A DNA stretch of 38,936 nucleotides from Bradyrhizobium sp. (GCA_004799435.1 SSMV01000190.1:1-38936); one strand, 5' to 3'; shown: positions 8,349 through 17,254, counted from the stretch's first letter. Made by a program: numbers and translations. Notes: generated from the sequence alone by a model not told the origin.

Positions 8349-9677
8349 CTAACCCTTGGCGGTTCCGCGCCGGTAGGATGTGTCGATGCCGACTGCGGCG
8401 ACCAGCACCAGTCCGACCACCATCTGCTGGAAGGCGGAGTCGAAGCCGAGCAACACCATGCCCGACTGCAGCGACTGAATGACCAAGGCGCCGATCAGCG
8501 CGCCATAAATCGTGCCGACGCCGCCGCTCAATGAGGTGCCGCCGATGACGGCGGCGGCGATGACATAGAGCTCGTCAAGCGTGCCAAGCGCGTTGGTCGC
8601 CGAGTCGAGGCGCGCTGAATCGATACAGGCCGAGATTCCCGCCAGCGTCCCCATCAGGGCGAAGACCATCACGGTGATGCGGCGCACATTAATGCCGGCG
8701 AGCAGGGCCGCTTCGGGGTTGCCGCCGATCGCATAGACATAGCGGCCAAAACGCGTCCGCCGGGCGACGAAGGTTATGACCAGGCCGGCGGCGAGCGCGA
8801 TCAACACCGGAATCGCATAGCCGGTCGGAATGTCCAGCCCGCCGGGGGGCACGGGAATATTATGCGCCTCGGCGTAGCGCTCGGCGACGCGCTCGGGCAG
8901 CGGATAGGCGTTGACGATCGCCGTCGCGCCAAGCGTGACGAAACAGCCAATGACAGCGACCGTGATTTCGGCCCACATCGGCCGGAGCGGGAAATTGTAA
9001 CGCGCGCGTCGCCGGCGGCCAAAATAGAGGCTGGCGACGATGCCGGCGCAGATGAAGAGCGCCAGGGCCCAGCTTCCCCATTCGCCAATCGAGCCGCTCG
9101 GCGGGCCGCCGCCCATGCGGGCGAAGCGGCTGTCGAGCGGGGCGATGGTCGCGCCAGTCGTCACCCACCATGCGGCGCCGCGCCAGAAGAGCTGACCGCC
9201 GAGCGTGACGATGAAAGCGGGAATGCCGACATAGGCGACCAAAGCGCCCTGCAATGCGCCGACCGTGCAGCCGACAGCCAAGGCCAGGGCGATCGAAATG
9301 ATCCAGGTCGCCGGATTGTCGAGACCGAGATAGGTCGGCAGGAAATCGACTTGGGCGACGCCGACGATGGTCGAGACGAGGGCGATGATGGCGCCGACCG
9401 ACAGGTCGATATGGCGCATGACGATGACCAGCACCATGCCGGTCGCCATGACGGCGACCGATGAGGTCTGGACCGTGAGATTCCAAAGATTGCGCGGGGT
9501 CAGGAATAGACCCTCGCCGCTCTGCAGGTAGGTATAGACGTGGAAGCCGACCCAGATCAGCGTGATCGCCGCGACCATGCCGATCATGCGGGTGTCGACC
9601 TCGGTCGCGCGCATCAAGCGCCGCAGCAGCGGCTCCTCGGGGGCCGCGCCTGAGGCGACTGGCGCTGTTGAGGTCAT
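8349..9677 (-). CDS. xylH: D-xylose ABC transporter permease
   Basis: Membrane permease (442 aa) of the BPD_transp_2 family, longer than the approximately 390-residue E. coli XylH. Recognisable segments are MRHIDLSVGAIIALVS, IVTLGGQLFWRGAAW, the ATPase-contact loop RTRFGRYVYAIGGNPEAALLAGINVRR (given here as its parts RFGRYVYAIGG and NPEAALLAGI), and SGGVGTIYGALIGALVIQSL. Residues about 215-290 form a linker with one extra membrane segment between the two halves. A GGGGGAAG ribosome site precedes the ATG. The neighbours xylF and xylG support the substrate assignment. Confidence 0.87.
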   Translation of the reverse strand: MTSTAPVASGAAPEEPLLRRLMRATEVDTRMIGMVAAITLIWVGFHVYTYLQSGEGLFLTPRNLWNLTVQTSSVAVMATGMVLVIVMRHIDLSVGAIIALVSTIVGVAQVDFLPTYLGLDNPATWIISIALALAVGCTVGALQGALVAYVGIPAFIVTLGGQLFWRGAAWWVTTGATIAPLDSRFARMGGGPPSGSIGEWGSWALALFICAGIVASLYFGRRRRARYNFPLRPMWAEITVAVIGCFVTLGATAIVNAYPLPERVAERYAEAHNIPVPPGGLDIPTGYAIPVLIALAAGLVITFVARRTRFGRYVYAIGGNPEAALLAGINVRRITVMVFALMGTLAGISACIDSARLDSATNALGTLDELYVIAAAVIGGTSLSGGVGTIYGALIGALVIQSLQSGMVLLGFDSAFQQMVVGLVLVAAVGIDTSYRRGTAKG

Positions 9678-9748
9678 TGACTTCCCCCGTTCGATCGATT
9701 TGCGGCGCCTGCCGAGGCCAAGCGGGCAACCGGTGGTTAAAGTAAGAA

Positions 9749-9780
9749 GAGCCGCGCCGCCGTGAGCGGCGACGCGGCTC
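9749..9780 (-). repeat. Stem-loop between xylF and xylH
   Basis: Outer arms GAGCCGC (9749-9755) and GCGGCTC (9774-9780) and inner arms GCCGC (9756-9760) and GCGGC (9766-9770) form a 12-bp stem with a 3-nt bulge and a 5-nt loop. On the minus strand it is followed by TTCTTACTTT, only partly U-rich. It probably protects the xylF message or causes partial termination, so that the binding protein is made in excess of the permease. Confidence 0.6.
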
Positions 9781-9812
9781 AGTTTGTCGGCTGCTCCTAG
9801 GGTGCAGTCAAC

Positions 9813-10853
9813 TCACTTGCAGTACGGGGTCATTTCCGGCTTTACGCCGGCGCAGACCTCAGCCTTGGTGATCCAGCCCTTGTCGACGATCACATTGAGA
9901 TTGTCCTTGGTGACCGCCAGCGGGGTGAGCAGGATGCCGCTGATCTTGACGTGCTTGGGCCCGTCGGTGAACGGCTTGACGTTCGGGAGGTCAGCCGCCT
10001 TCTTGCCGCTCGCCAGGGCGACGGCCATTTCGCCCGACAGCTTGCCGAGATCGCGCGAGTCCTTCCAGACCGAAACCGTCTGGGTGCCAAGCGCGATGCG
10101 GTTGATCGCCGCATGATCGCCGTCCTGACCGGAAACCGGAACCCCGGGGCCCGCCAGACCTTGCGCGGCAAGCGCCGCGACCACACCGCCCGCCATGCCG
10201 TCGTTCTCAACCACGGCGGCGTCGACCTTGTTGTTGTTCTTGGTCAGGAGCTGTTCCGCTTCCTTCTGGGCGTTGTCCGGCTTCCAACCATCGGTGTAGG
10301 TCTCTCCGACATTCTTGATCTTGCCGGCGTCGATCGCGGGCTTCAGGACTTCCATGATGCCGCCGAACAGGAAGTTGGCGTTGGCGTCGCCCTTGTCGCC
10401 CTTGATGAAGATGAAGTTGCCTTCCTTCTTGACGGCCCAGATCGCCTTGCCAATCAGGCGGCCGACGCCGACGTTGTCGAAGGTGATGTAGAGGACGCTC
10501 GGATCCTCGATCAGACGGTCATAAGCGATGACCGGGATGCCTTCGTCGGAGGCCTTCTTGATCGCCGGCAGAATGGCCTGGTTGTCCATCGCCAGAATGA
10601 TCAGGACGTTGGCGCCCTTCGAGATCAGGCTTTCGACGTCGGCGAGTTGCTTGGTCGGGTTGGCCTGGGCGTCGGCGGAGATGTATTTGGCGCCCGACTC
10701 GGCGAGGCCGGCCTTGATCGCCGCTTCGTCGGTCTTCCAACGCTCTTCCTGGAAGTTGGACCAGGAAACGCCGACGACGACGTCTTTCGCCATCGCGACG
10801 CCAGGCACGCAGAACGCCGCCAACGCGGCGGTCGTCAACAACATTTTCCTCAT
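9813..10853 (-). CDS. xylF: D-xylose-binding periplasmic protein
   Basis: Binding protein (346 aa) of the xylose ABC importer. A Sec signal peptide ends at about residue 22 ([11 protein letters not shown]). Family features include [20 protein letters not shown] near the start of the mature protein, [52 protein letters not shown] and [19 protein letters not shown] spaced 8 nt precedes ATG 10853. It lies 90 nt downstream of xylA and is probably cotranscribed with it and with xylH-xylG. Confidence 0.93.
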   Translation of the reverse strand: MRKMLLTTAALAAFCVPGVAMAKDVVVGVSWSNFQEERWKTDEAAIKAGLAESGAKYISADAQANPTKQLADVESLISKGANVLIILAMDNQAILPAIKKASDEGIPVIAYDRLIEDPSVLYITFDNVGVGRLIGKAIWAVKKEGNFIFIKGDKGDANANFLFGGIMEVLKPAIDAGKIKNVGETYTDGWKPDNAQKEAEQLLTKNNNKVDAAVVENDGMAGGVVAALAAQGLAGPGVPVSGQDGDHAAINRIALGTQTVSVWKDSRDLGKLSGEMAVALASGKKAADLPNVKPFTDGPKHVKISGILLTPLAVTKDNLNVIVDKGWITKAEVCAGVKPEMTPYCK

Positions 10854-10943
10854 GTTCGCTTCTCCCCTGCTTCGAGTTTGGCGCCGAAGGGCCGAACTCG
10901 CCTCTTCAACTTCGACGCGGCCTCAAGCCCCGTCGAAGCGCGG

Positions 10944-12257
10944 TCACAAATAACGATTGACCACGTTCTCAAGATACTCCTGACGCCCTGAGCGCGGTTG
11001 CGGATTGAGGCCTTCGCGCTCCACGCGGGCGGCGATCTGAGCGAAGTCGCGATTGCCCGCGAGCATCTCGGCGCCTTCGTCACGATCCCAACCCGCGTAG
11101 CGTTCAGAGACGAAGCGATCGAGCGCTCCATCCTTGATCATTCCGGCCGCCGCGATCAGCGCGCGCGCCAGCGTGTCCATGCCGCCGATATGCCCGTAGA
11201 TGAGATCGACAGGCTCGAAAGACTGCCGGCGCACTTTGGCGTCGAAATTAAACCCGCCAGTCACCAGGCCGCCAGCCTTGAGAATGGCGTGCAGCGCCAG
11301 CGCAAGCTCGGGCGCATTGTTGGGGAACTGGTCGGTGTCCCAACCGCTCTGGTAATCGTTGCGATTGGCGTCGACCGATCCGAGAATCCCATGCGCGGCG
11401 GCGAGCGAAATCTCGTGCTCGAAGGAATGATGGGCGAGCACGGAATGTCCGACCTCGATATTGACCTTGACCTCGTTCTCCAGCCCGTTGGCTTTGAGGA
11501 AGCCGAAGACCGTCGCGACGTCGAAATCATATTGATGCTTGGTCGGCTCCTGCGGCTTGGGCTCGATCAGGATCGTGCCCTTGTAGCCGATCTTGTGCTT
11601 GTAATCGACCACCAGCTTCAGGAAACGGCCGAGCTGCGCCAGTTCGCGCTTCATATCGGTGTTGAGCAGGGTTTCGTAGCCTTCGCGGCCGCCCCACAGC
11701 ACGTAATTGGCGCCGCCCAGATGATGGGTGACGTCCATCGCGTTCTTCACCTGCGCCGCGGCGTAAGCGAAAACGTCGGGATCGGGATTGGTCGCCGCGC
11801 CACCCATGAAGCGGCGATTGGAGAAGAGATTGGCGGTGCCCCACAACAGGCGCACGCGCGAGGTCTCCATCTTGCGCGCGAAAATATCGGCGATCTCGCG
11901 CACGTTGCGATTGGATTCGCCAAGCGACGCGCCTTCGGGCGCGATGTCGCGATCATGGAAGGTGAAGAAAGGCAGGCCGAGAATCTCGAACATCTCGAAG
12001 GCGACATCGGCCTTCAGCCGCGCCGCCGCGAGATCGCCGGCCGACCAAGGACGCAAGAACGTCGGGCCGCCGAACGGATCGCCGCCTTCATAGACGAAAT
12101 TGTGCCAGTAGCAGATCGCCGCGCGCAGGTGATCTTCCATGCGCTTGCCGAGAACGAGGCGGTCGCGGTCGTAATAGCGATAAGCGAGCGGATTGGTGGA
12201 CTGCGGCCCTTCGAAGCGAACGGATTCCACGCCGTCGAAGAAACCTGTGCCAGCCAC
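10944..12257 (-). CDS. xylA: Xylose isomerase
   Basis: Converts D-xylose to D-xylulose in the cytoplasm (437 aa). Catalytic residues fall at the same numbers as in E. coli XylA: H101 and D104 in FTFHDRD, metal ligands E232 and K234 in [16 protein letters not shown], and E268/H271 in [10 protein letters not shown]. Start is GTG at 12257, with GGGAGG 7 nt upstream. It is first in the minus-strand operon xylA-xylF-xylH-xylG and has a predicted promoter with an operator-like palindrome in the spacer. Confidence 0.96.
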   Translation of the reverse strand: MAGTGFFDGVESVRFEGPQSTNPLAYRYYDRDRLVLGKRMEDHLRAAICYWHNFVYEGGDPFGGPTFLRPWSAGDLAAARLKADVAFEMFEILGLPFFTFHDRDIAPEGASLGESNRNVREIADIFARKMETSRVRLLWGTANLFSNRRFMGGAATNPDPDVFAYAAAQVKNAMDVTHHLGGANYVLWGGREGYETLLNTDMKRELAQLGRFLKLVVDYKHKIGYKGTILIEPKPQEPTKHQYDFDVATVFGFLKANGLENEVKVNIEVGHSVLAHHSFEHEISLAAAHGILGSVDANRNDYQSGWDTDQFPNNAPELALALHAILKAGGLVTGGFNFDAKVRRQSFEPVDLIYGHIGGMDTLARALIAAAGMIKDGALDRFVSERYAGWDRDEGAEMLAGNRDFAQIAARVEREGLNPQPRSGRQEYLENVVNRYL

Positions 12258-12289
12258 GCCACAACCTCCCGCACCATTATTTTTCAGAA

Positions 12290-12318
12290 CCCATAGCGAA
12301 GATGCTGAGGTACGTCAA
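12290..12318 (-). promoter_or_regulatory. Predicted xylA promoter
   Basis: On the minus strand TTGACG (12318-12313) and TATGGG (12295-12290) are spaced 17 bp. The start site would be near 12283, giving a 5' leader of about 26 nt that includes the GGGAGG ribosome site. A near-palindrome (12306-12317) overlaps the -35 and spacer, a typical place for a repressor site. Confidence 0.55.
12306..12317. promoter_or_regulatory. Proximal operator-like palindrome at the xylA promoter
   Basis: TGAGGTACGTCA is symmetric at 10 of 12 positions around GTAC. It shares TGAGGTACGT with the second site at 12445. It covers part of the -35 box and the spacer of the predicted xylA promoter. The divergently placed LacI-family gene is the likely binder, by position only. 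Confidence 0.5.
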
Positions 12319-12444
12319 TCATCCAATCGACGAGGGCGCGCCGCCGTCCGGCGAAACCCGCGCGCTTCCAATTCAGCGGCCCCGCAATGCCTTACGCCGC
12401 CTTTGGCCATCGGGGTGGAAGAGCAGACGTCCGCCGTAAACGTT

Positions 12445-12460
12445 TGAGGTACGTACATCA
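12445..12460. promoter_or_regulatory. Distal operator-like palindrome between xylA and the LacI-family gene
   Basis: TGAGGTACGTACATCA is symmetric at 14 of 16 positions around GTACGTAC. Its centre is 141 bp from the proximal site, which would allow repression by DNA looping. A perfect AAACGTTT (12438-12445), the classic LacI-family core, directly abuts it. The 12258-12553 interval holds no gene; beyond these sites and the promoter nothing was seen in it. Confidence 0.5.
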
Positions 12461-12553
12461 GAACGAGCGGCAATCCCGCCGCCAGCCGACCTCACGGCGG
12501 GCGAGAATCGGGGGCGCTTGCGCGCCGGTCGGGCTTGCCTCCGCGACGCCGCG

Positions 12554-13597
12554 TTAAGGCAAATTGTCCCGCATGATGATGCCGATACGGATCTTCTCCT
12601 GTTCGGCGAGCGCCGGTTCGCGGCGCACCAGCCCGAGCAGGAGCCGGATCGCCGACATCGCCTCATGACCGGGGTCCTGAGAAATGATGGCGTCAATTAT
12701 GCCGCGCAGAAGACATCGGCGGGTGTAGGGCGTGAAGTCATGCGCGATGAAAACGACATGGTTCTCGCGTCCCGCTTTGGCGATCGCGGCGCCGACGCCC
12801 GGCGTGCCGGCGCCGACATTATAGACGCCGATCAAATCGGGATGCTCGGCGATCAACTTGACCATCAGCGTTTCGTTGAGGTCGTCTTTGTCGCCGCCCT
12901 CGACCACTTCAATCATTTTCAAATTGGGGTATTCGAGGCCGATAACCTGCTGGAAGCCGAAAATCCGCTCGGCGTGATCGCGCAGCAGCCGCGAACCGGC
13001 GATCACCCCGATCTTGCCCGTGCGCGCCACCGTCAGGCGGCCAATCAAGGCGCCGGCGGTGCGACCCGCCGCGACATTGTCGACCCCCACGTAATAGTGG
13101 CGACGCGAGCCGGGCACGTCGGAGACGAGCGTCACGACGAACATGCCGCCTTCGACCAGATCGTCGACGGCGGCCCTTACGTTTTGGTGATCGAGGGCGA
13201 CGACCGCGACGCCGTCAAAACGCCCGGTCAGGGATTCCAGAGTTTGGGCGAGCACGGCCGGATTGAAGACGTCCGTTATGATCGTCTCCACCGCGACGCG
13301 GCGCGAGGCGAGCCAGCCCGACATGCCCGCGACCTGATCGCGGATCAACTGCATGAAAATATTTTCGCCCGACGGCATCACCAGCGCGAATTTCATCGCG
13401 CGGGCGCGCGACAGCTCGGCGCCGGCCCTCAGGGGACGAAAATCATGGCGCGCGACGGCTTCGCTGACCCGGCGGGCGGTGTCGGCGCGAACGCCGCTCC
13501 GCCCGTGCAAAACGCGGTCGACCGTCGCAACGCTGACGCCCGCCTCGCGGGCAATATCCTTTAGCGTATAGGCGCTCGGCGGCGTTTCCTTGTTCAT
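12554..13597 (-). CDS. LacI-family transcriptional regulator, probably of xylose genes
   Basis: Sugar-responsive DNA-binding protein (347 aa). The helix-turn-helix is at residues 11-32 (TLKDIAREAGVSVATVDRVL), followed by the hinge region and a periplasmic-binding-protein-like effector domain. ATG 13597 is chosen (GAGG 3 nt upstream, close spacing); an alternative TTG lies three codons earlier. It sits immediately upstream of xylA on the same strand, and the 296-bp interval carries two palindromes. The effector is probably xylose by neighbourhood; the sequence alone does not prove it. ROK-type XylR is the more usual xylose repressor. Confidence 0.85.
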   Translation of the reverse strand: MNKETPPSAYTLKDIAREAGVSVATVDRVLHGRSGVRADTARRVSEAVARHDFRPLRAGAELSRARAMKFALVMPSGENIFMQLIRDQVAGMSGWLASRRVAVETIITDVFNPAVLAQTLESLTGRFDGVAVVALDHQNVRAAVDDLVEGGMFVVTLVSDVPGSRRHYYVGVDNVAAGRTAGALIGRLTVARTGKIGVIAGSRLLRDHAERIFGFQQVIGLEYPNLKMIEVVEGGDKDDLNETLMVKLIAEHPDLIGVYNVGAGTPGVGAAIAKAGRENHVVFIAHDFTPYTRRCLLRGIIDAIISQDPGHEAMSAIRLLLGLVRREPALAEQEKIRIGIIMRDNLP

Positions 13598-13983
13598 TTG
13601 CCTCAAGCTTAGCCATCAGGGCTGAGGGGCGCAACTCAGAAAATCATCGCCGACGAAGGGTAGCCTGTGACGATGCGATGAAGCCGGAGGCGGGCCCAAG
13701 CCAAGCGAAAGCGAGCGCGACGACGATCGCTCGCGGGGCGTTGACTGACGACTTCAATTTCGACGGCGAGCGCCGCGCAGCGGAGTAAAGCCGGGTGCAA
13801 TGGTCAGACCGCAAATGGAGCCGGCGCCAACTCTATAGGTCTGACGAATCGCTATGCGCTTCGCGGGGCGCGTTCGCTCGATTTAGAATGGAAAACGCAA
13901 GCGCTTTTTCGGCTTCCTCGCCACATCTTCGTCGTCTTCCACCGTTACGAATCACGTATCGGCGCAAACGACGGGAGGAGCCG
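13598..13983. other. Intergenic region between the regulator and the 115-residue gene
   Basis: No convincing gene lies in this 386-bp stretch. It contains GGTCAGACC (13802-13810) and its inverted near-copy GGTCTGAC (13838-13845), resembling half-sites of FCD-type GntR regulators, and an AAGCGCTT palindrome (13899-13906) within the partly symmetric GAAAACGCAAGCGCTTTTTC (13891-13910). Any of these could control the plus-strand genes. No strong -35/-10 pair was found. Confidence 0.3.
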
Positions 13984-14331
13984 GTGAACATCTTGAGTGA
14001 AATCGTCCGCACTTGCTCCAATTCGAATGTTGCGCGCGCAGCGCTTTATTCGATTGGCGGCGACTTCGCCCAGCGTTTTACCGCCGACGCTTCGCGCCGC
14101 GCTCTGCCCAGCGGCGACATGGCGGCCGGCTATGTGCGCGCCTTCGCCAAACATGCTCCCGCCGACGAACGCCGGTCGGTCGAGGCGCTCACCCATGGCG
14201 CCGATCAGCCGATCCTCGTCGGCTTGCGCTACATTCTCGACAATGGCCTGCGCGCCGATGGCGCGTTGCGCGGCGATGCGCCGCCGGCCTGGGCGATCAA
14301 CGCGGCCCGCGTGATGCAGCGCGGCGAGTAG
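13984..14331 (+). CDS. Hypothetical protein in the xylose cluster
   Basis: A 115-residue protein that I do not recognise. The start is set at GTG 13984 because GGGAGGAG lies 4-11 nt upstream; the frame is open further upstream but without a ribosome site. The sequence (MNILSEIVRTCSNSNVARAA... ) has no signal peptide, no membrane segment and no clear motif; it is mostly helical in look, with a central AAGYVRAFAKHAPADERRSVEAL and a C-terminal LRYILDNGLRADGAL. It precedes xylB by 75 nt on the same strand, so cotranscription is likely. Codon use matches its neighbours, supporting a real gene. Confidence 0.7.
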   Translation: MNILSEIVRTCSNSNVARAALYSIGGDFAQRFTADASRRALPSGDMAAGYVRAFAKHAPADERRSVEALTHGADQPILVGLRYILDNGLRADGALRGDAPPAWAINAARVMQRGE

Positions 14332-14406
14332 GGCGGTCGCGCCGCGCGCGAGGCGCTTGTCGAAGGCGAGCTTGTCGAAGCTGCGTTTTTTCGCGACAGT
14401 CGGGCG

Positions 14407-15885
14407 ATGATCACGCTCGGCGTCGACTGCGGCACTTCGAGCCTCAAGGCCGCGCTGGTCGGCGAAGACGGCGCGACGATCGCTTCCGCCGCGAGCGCCT
14501 ATCGCCCTGACGCGCCGCGCCCGCACTGGTCGGAACAGGATCCCGAAGTTTGGGTCGCGGCGATGTTCGCCGCGCTGGGCGATCTCAGGCGCCAGGCGCC
14601 GCAAGCCTTCGGCGCGGCCGGCGCGATCGGCTTTTCGGGCCAGATGCATGGGGCCGTGCTGATCGACAGGGCCGGGCGGGCGCTGCGGCCGGCCATGCTT
14701 CACAATGATGGCCGCGCCCATCGTGAGGCCAGGGAACTCTGGGAGCGCCATCGCGCGCTTGCCGATGTGGTTGGCGTCAAGCCGATGCCCGGCTTCACCG
14801 GCCCCAAGCTCCTGTGGGTGAAGCGCAACGAGCCCGAGGTCTTCGCGGCGCTCGATTGCGTGTTGCAGACCAAGGATTATCTCCGTCTGCGCCTGACCGG
14901 CGCGCGCGGCGCCGATATGAGCGACGCCGCCGGCGCCTGGTGGCTCGACGAGGCGGCGCGGCACTGGTCGCATGAGGCGCTCGCCGCCTGCGGCGTCGAC
15001 CCGGCGCAAGTTCCCGCGCTCACCGAGGCTTGCGATCCCGTCGGAACGCTTCTTCCCACTGTGGCCGACGAACTCGGCCTGCCGCGTTCGACTTTGGTCG
15101 CGGCCGGCGGCGGCGACGCCGCGGTGGGCGCCGTGGGGATTGGCGCCGTCCGCCCGGGCGACGCCTTCATCTCGCTCGGCACCGCGACCCAGCTGGTCGT
15201 CGTCTCCGATGCCTATCGCGCCGCGCCCGATCGGCTGGTCCATAGTTTCGCCCATGCCCTGCCAGGTCGATGGTATCGCATGGCGGCGATGCTCAATGGC
15301 GCGGGCGCGCTCGCCTTTGTCGCGCGGCTGGTCGGGATCGAGGTCGCCACGCTCGAAGCCGAGGCGGCGTCCGATTATCGCGGCCCCGGCGAGACCATCG
15401 CGCTGCCCTATCTGTCGGGCGAACGCACGCCCCATGACGATCCTTACGCGCGTGCAGTGTTTTTCGGGCTCGGCGAAAGCGCCTCGCGCGTCGATCTGGC
15501 GCGCGCAATGATGGAGGGCGTCGCGCTGACGCTCGCCGAAGCGCGCGACTGTCTCGCCGCGACCGGGGATGTCGTCACCCGTGTCGATCTCATCGGCGGC
15601 GGCGCGCGCAGCGCCCTGTGGACGCGCATGATCGCCGCCGCGTTGAATTGCGAGGTTATTCGCCGTGTCGGGGCCGAGGTTGGGCCGGCACTCGGCGCGG
15701 CGCGTCTGGCGCGCCTCGCGGCAAGCGGCGAGGCGCCGGAGGCCGTCTGCCTGGCCCCGCCGGTCGCCGACGTCACAAGGCCCGAGCCGCGTCTCGTCGA
15801 AGCCTTCGCCGCCGCGCGTGAGCGCTTTGGCGATCTCTATCGGACGCTGAAGCCGGAATTTGCCAAATCGGCGGCCGGGCGGTGA
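14407..15885 (+). CDS. xylB: Xylulokinase
   Basis: FGGY-family kinase (492 aa) that phosphorylates D-xylulose to xylulose 5-phosphate for the pentose phosphate pathway. N-terminal ATPase motif VDCGTSSLKAAL has Asp6-Gly; the substrate motif FSGQMHG carries M80-H81; the catalytic aspartate is D237 in GGGDAAVGAVG; the adenosine motif IGGGARSALWTRMIA lies near residue 396. Length equals that of the family. It completes the xylose isomerase route with xylA on the opposite strand. Its stop is 5 bp from the convergent yggS stop. Confidence 0.94.
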   Translation: MITLGVDCGTSSLKAALVGEDGATIASAASAYRPDAPRPHWSEQDPEVWVAAMFAALGDLRRQAPQAFGAAGAIGFSGQMHGAVLIDRAGRALRPAMLHNDGRAHREARELWERHRALADVVGVKPMPGFTGPKLLWVKRNEPEVFAALDCVLQTKDYLRLRLTGARGADMSDAAGAWWLDEAARHWSHEALAACGVDPAQVPALTEACDPVGTLLPTVADELGLPRSTLVAAGGGDAAVGAVGIGAVRPGDAFISLGTATQLVVVSDAYRAAPDRLVHSFAHALPGRWYRMAAMLNGAGALAFVARLVGIEVATLEAEAASDYRGPGETIALPYLSGERTPHDDPYARAVFFGLGESASRVDLARAMMEGVALTLAEARDCLAATGDVVTRVDLIGGGARSALWTRMIAAALNCEVIRRVGAEVGPALGAARLARLAASGEAPEAVCLAPPVADVTRPEPRLVEAFAAARERFGDLYRTLKPEFAKSAAGR

Positions 15886-15890
15886 GACCG

Positions 15891-16613
15891 TCAGGCGCGC
15901 GAACCATAGATCGCGCTGCCGATCCGCACGTGGGTCGCGCCAAGTTGCACCGCCAGCGGCCAGTCGCCGCTCATGCCCATCGACAAATGCGCAATGCCGT
16001 TGCGCCGGGCGATGAGTTTGAGCAACGCGAAATGGGGCGAAGCCTGCTCGCCGACCGGCGGCACGCACATCAGCCCTTCGATCGTCAGGCCATGAACGTC
16101 CCGGCAGCGGGCGAGAAAGGCGTCGGCCTCCTGCGGTGCGACGCCGGCCTTCTGCGCTTCGCCGCCGGTGTTGATCTCGACGAACAGGCGCGGGCGCTTG
16201 CCGGCCTTGGCCATCGCTTCAGCGAGCGCCCCGGCGATCTTGTCGCGGTCGACCGTTTCAATCGCGTCGAACAATTCGACCGCCTCGCGCGCCTTGTTGC
16301 TCTGCAGCGGCCCGATCAGGTGCAATTCGATTTGTTTGCCGATCGCCGCCGCGCGGGCGCGCAAATCGGGCCATTTGGACTTCGCCTCCTGCACCCGATT
16401 TTCGCCAAAGACCGTCTGTTCGCCGCGTGCGATGGTCGGCCAGACCTCTTCGGCGGAAAACGTCTTGGCCACCGCGATCAGCGTCACCGAAGCGGGATCG
16501 CGCGCGCAGTCGCGGGCGCGCGCGGCGATCGCGGCGCGCAAGTCCTCGAGCCGGGCCGTTGCGCCAAGCGAATCGGCGGCGTCAGATTGCGGACCGCGGC
16601 CAGCCGTCGTCAC
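15891..16613 (-). CDS. yggS: YggS/PROSC-family pyridoxal phosphate-binding protein
   Basis: Single-domain alanine-racemase-fold protein (240 aa) that binds PLP and helps keep vitamin B6 and amino/keto acid pools balanced. The PLP lysine is K50 in [13 protein letters not shown]; other conserved blocks are [44 protein letters not shown] and LSMGMSGD, with the phosphate site [13 protein letters not shown] at the C-terminus. GTG 16613 is preferred because AAGGAG is 7 nt upstream; the start at 16640 would lack a ribosome site. Confidence 0.92.
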   Translation of the reverse strand: MTTAGRGPQSDAADSLGATARLEDLRAAIAARARDCARDPASVTLIAVAKTFSAEEVWPTIARGEQTVFGENRVQEAKSKWPDLRARAAAIGKQIELHLIGPLQSNKAREAVELFDAIETVDRDKIAGALAEAMAKAGKRPRLFVEINTGGEAQKAGVAPQEADAFLARCRDVHGLTIEGLMCVPPVGEQASPHFALLKLIARRNGIAHLSMGMSGDWPLAVQLGATHVRIGSAIYGSRA

Positions 16614-16698
16614 ACTGGGTCTCCTTGCGCTTGACGCCACAAGGCCCTTCCCCTATAGACCGCCGGCCCCAGACGCCAGCGGCCGGTTGGCCGGCGTC

Positions 16699-16742
16699 GG
16701 CGCTTTGACCAGCCAAGCACATGTTTTGCTTGGTCAAGCGCC
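16699..16742. repeat. Imperfect inverted repeat upstream of rpmB
   Basis: GGCGCTTTGACCA and later CCAAGCA on the left are matched by TGCTTGGTCAAGCGCC on the right, with small bulges. It lies between the divergent yggS and rpmB starts, about 60 bp before rpmB. TTGACC occurs within it on both strands. It may be a shared control site or an mRNA leader structure; no clear -10 box was identified. Confidence 0.4.
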
Positions 16743-16803
16743 GAGATCCGGGGAACCTCTTCGGGCTTCGTTGATCCCGATTTCGTTCAAGGGAAGTCGC
16801 GCT

Positions 16804-17112
16804 ATGTCACGCCGCTGCGAGCTGACGGGAATCGCCGTCCAGACCGGCAATAAGGTCAGCCATTCCAATCGCAAGACGCGCACCCGCTTCTTGCCCAACC
16901 TCTGCCAGGTGACGTTGATTTCCGACGCGCTCGGCCGCGCTGTCCGTCTGCGGATCGCGGCGGCGGCGCTGCGCACCGTCGAACATCGCGGTGGCCTCGA
17001 CAATTTCCTGCTTAAGGCGCGCGACGGCGAACTTTCCGTTGGCGCGGCTGCACTCAAGCGCGAGATCGTCAAGAAGCGCGCCGAGACCGCCAGTGAGGCC
17101 AAGGCGGCCTGA
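16804..17112 (+). CDS. rpmB: 50S ribosomal protein L28
   Basis: Ribosomal protein L28 (102 aa), typical alphaproteobacterial length with a C-terminal extension. The N-terminus [33 protein letters not shown] is characteristic, though shown here only in part: [32 protein letters not shown] lies upstream of ATG 16804; the reading frame is open further upstream but those starts are not plausible. It is monocistronic, ending in a strong terminator 34 nt after the stop. Confidence 0.97.
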   Translation: MSRRCELTGIAVQTGNKVSHSNRKTRTRFLPNLCQVTLISDALGRAVRLRIAAAALRTVEHRGGLDNFLLKARDGELSVGAAALKREIVKKRAETASEAKAA

Positions 17113-17145
17113 GCCGCTAGGCTCACAATTTCGGCAATTCTTTTC

Positions 17146-17182
17146 GCCCCCTCGGTCGGCTCGACCGAGGGGGCTTTCTTTT
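17146..17182 (+). terminator. Rho-independent terminator after rpmB
   Basis: Perfect 13-bp stem (17146-17158 GCCCCCTCGGTCG; 17162-17174) with a GCT loop, followed by TTTCTTTT (17175-17182). It cleanly separates rpmB from the antiporter gene, which must therefore have its own promoter or depend on readthrough. Confidence 0.93.
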
Positions 17183-17254
17183 GCGCTCTACGGTTCGGGT
17201 TCGGCGCGCGAATCGATTAGTCTCCCTTTCGTCCGCGCAAGGGAGCCCAAGCCG

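Noticed and set aside
13945-16068. 707-codon open frame on the minus strand
   Set aside because: It runs opposite to xylB and the 115-residue gene; xylB carries all kinase motifs. The antisense product is Arg/Ala/Gly-rich with no family pattern.
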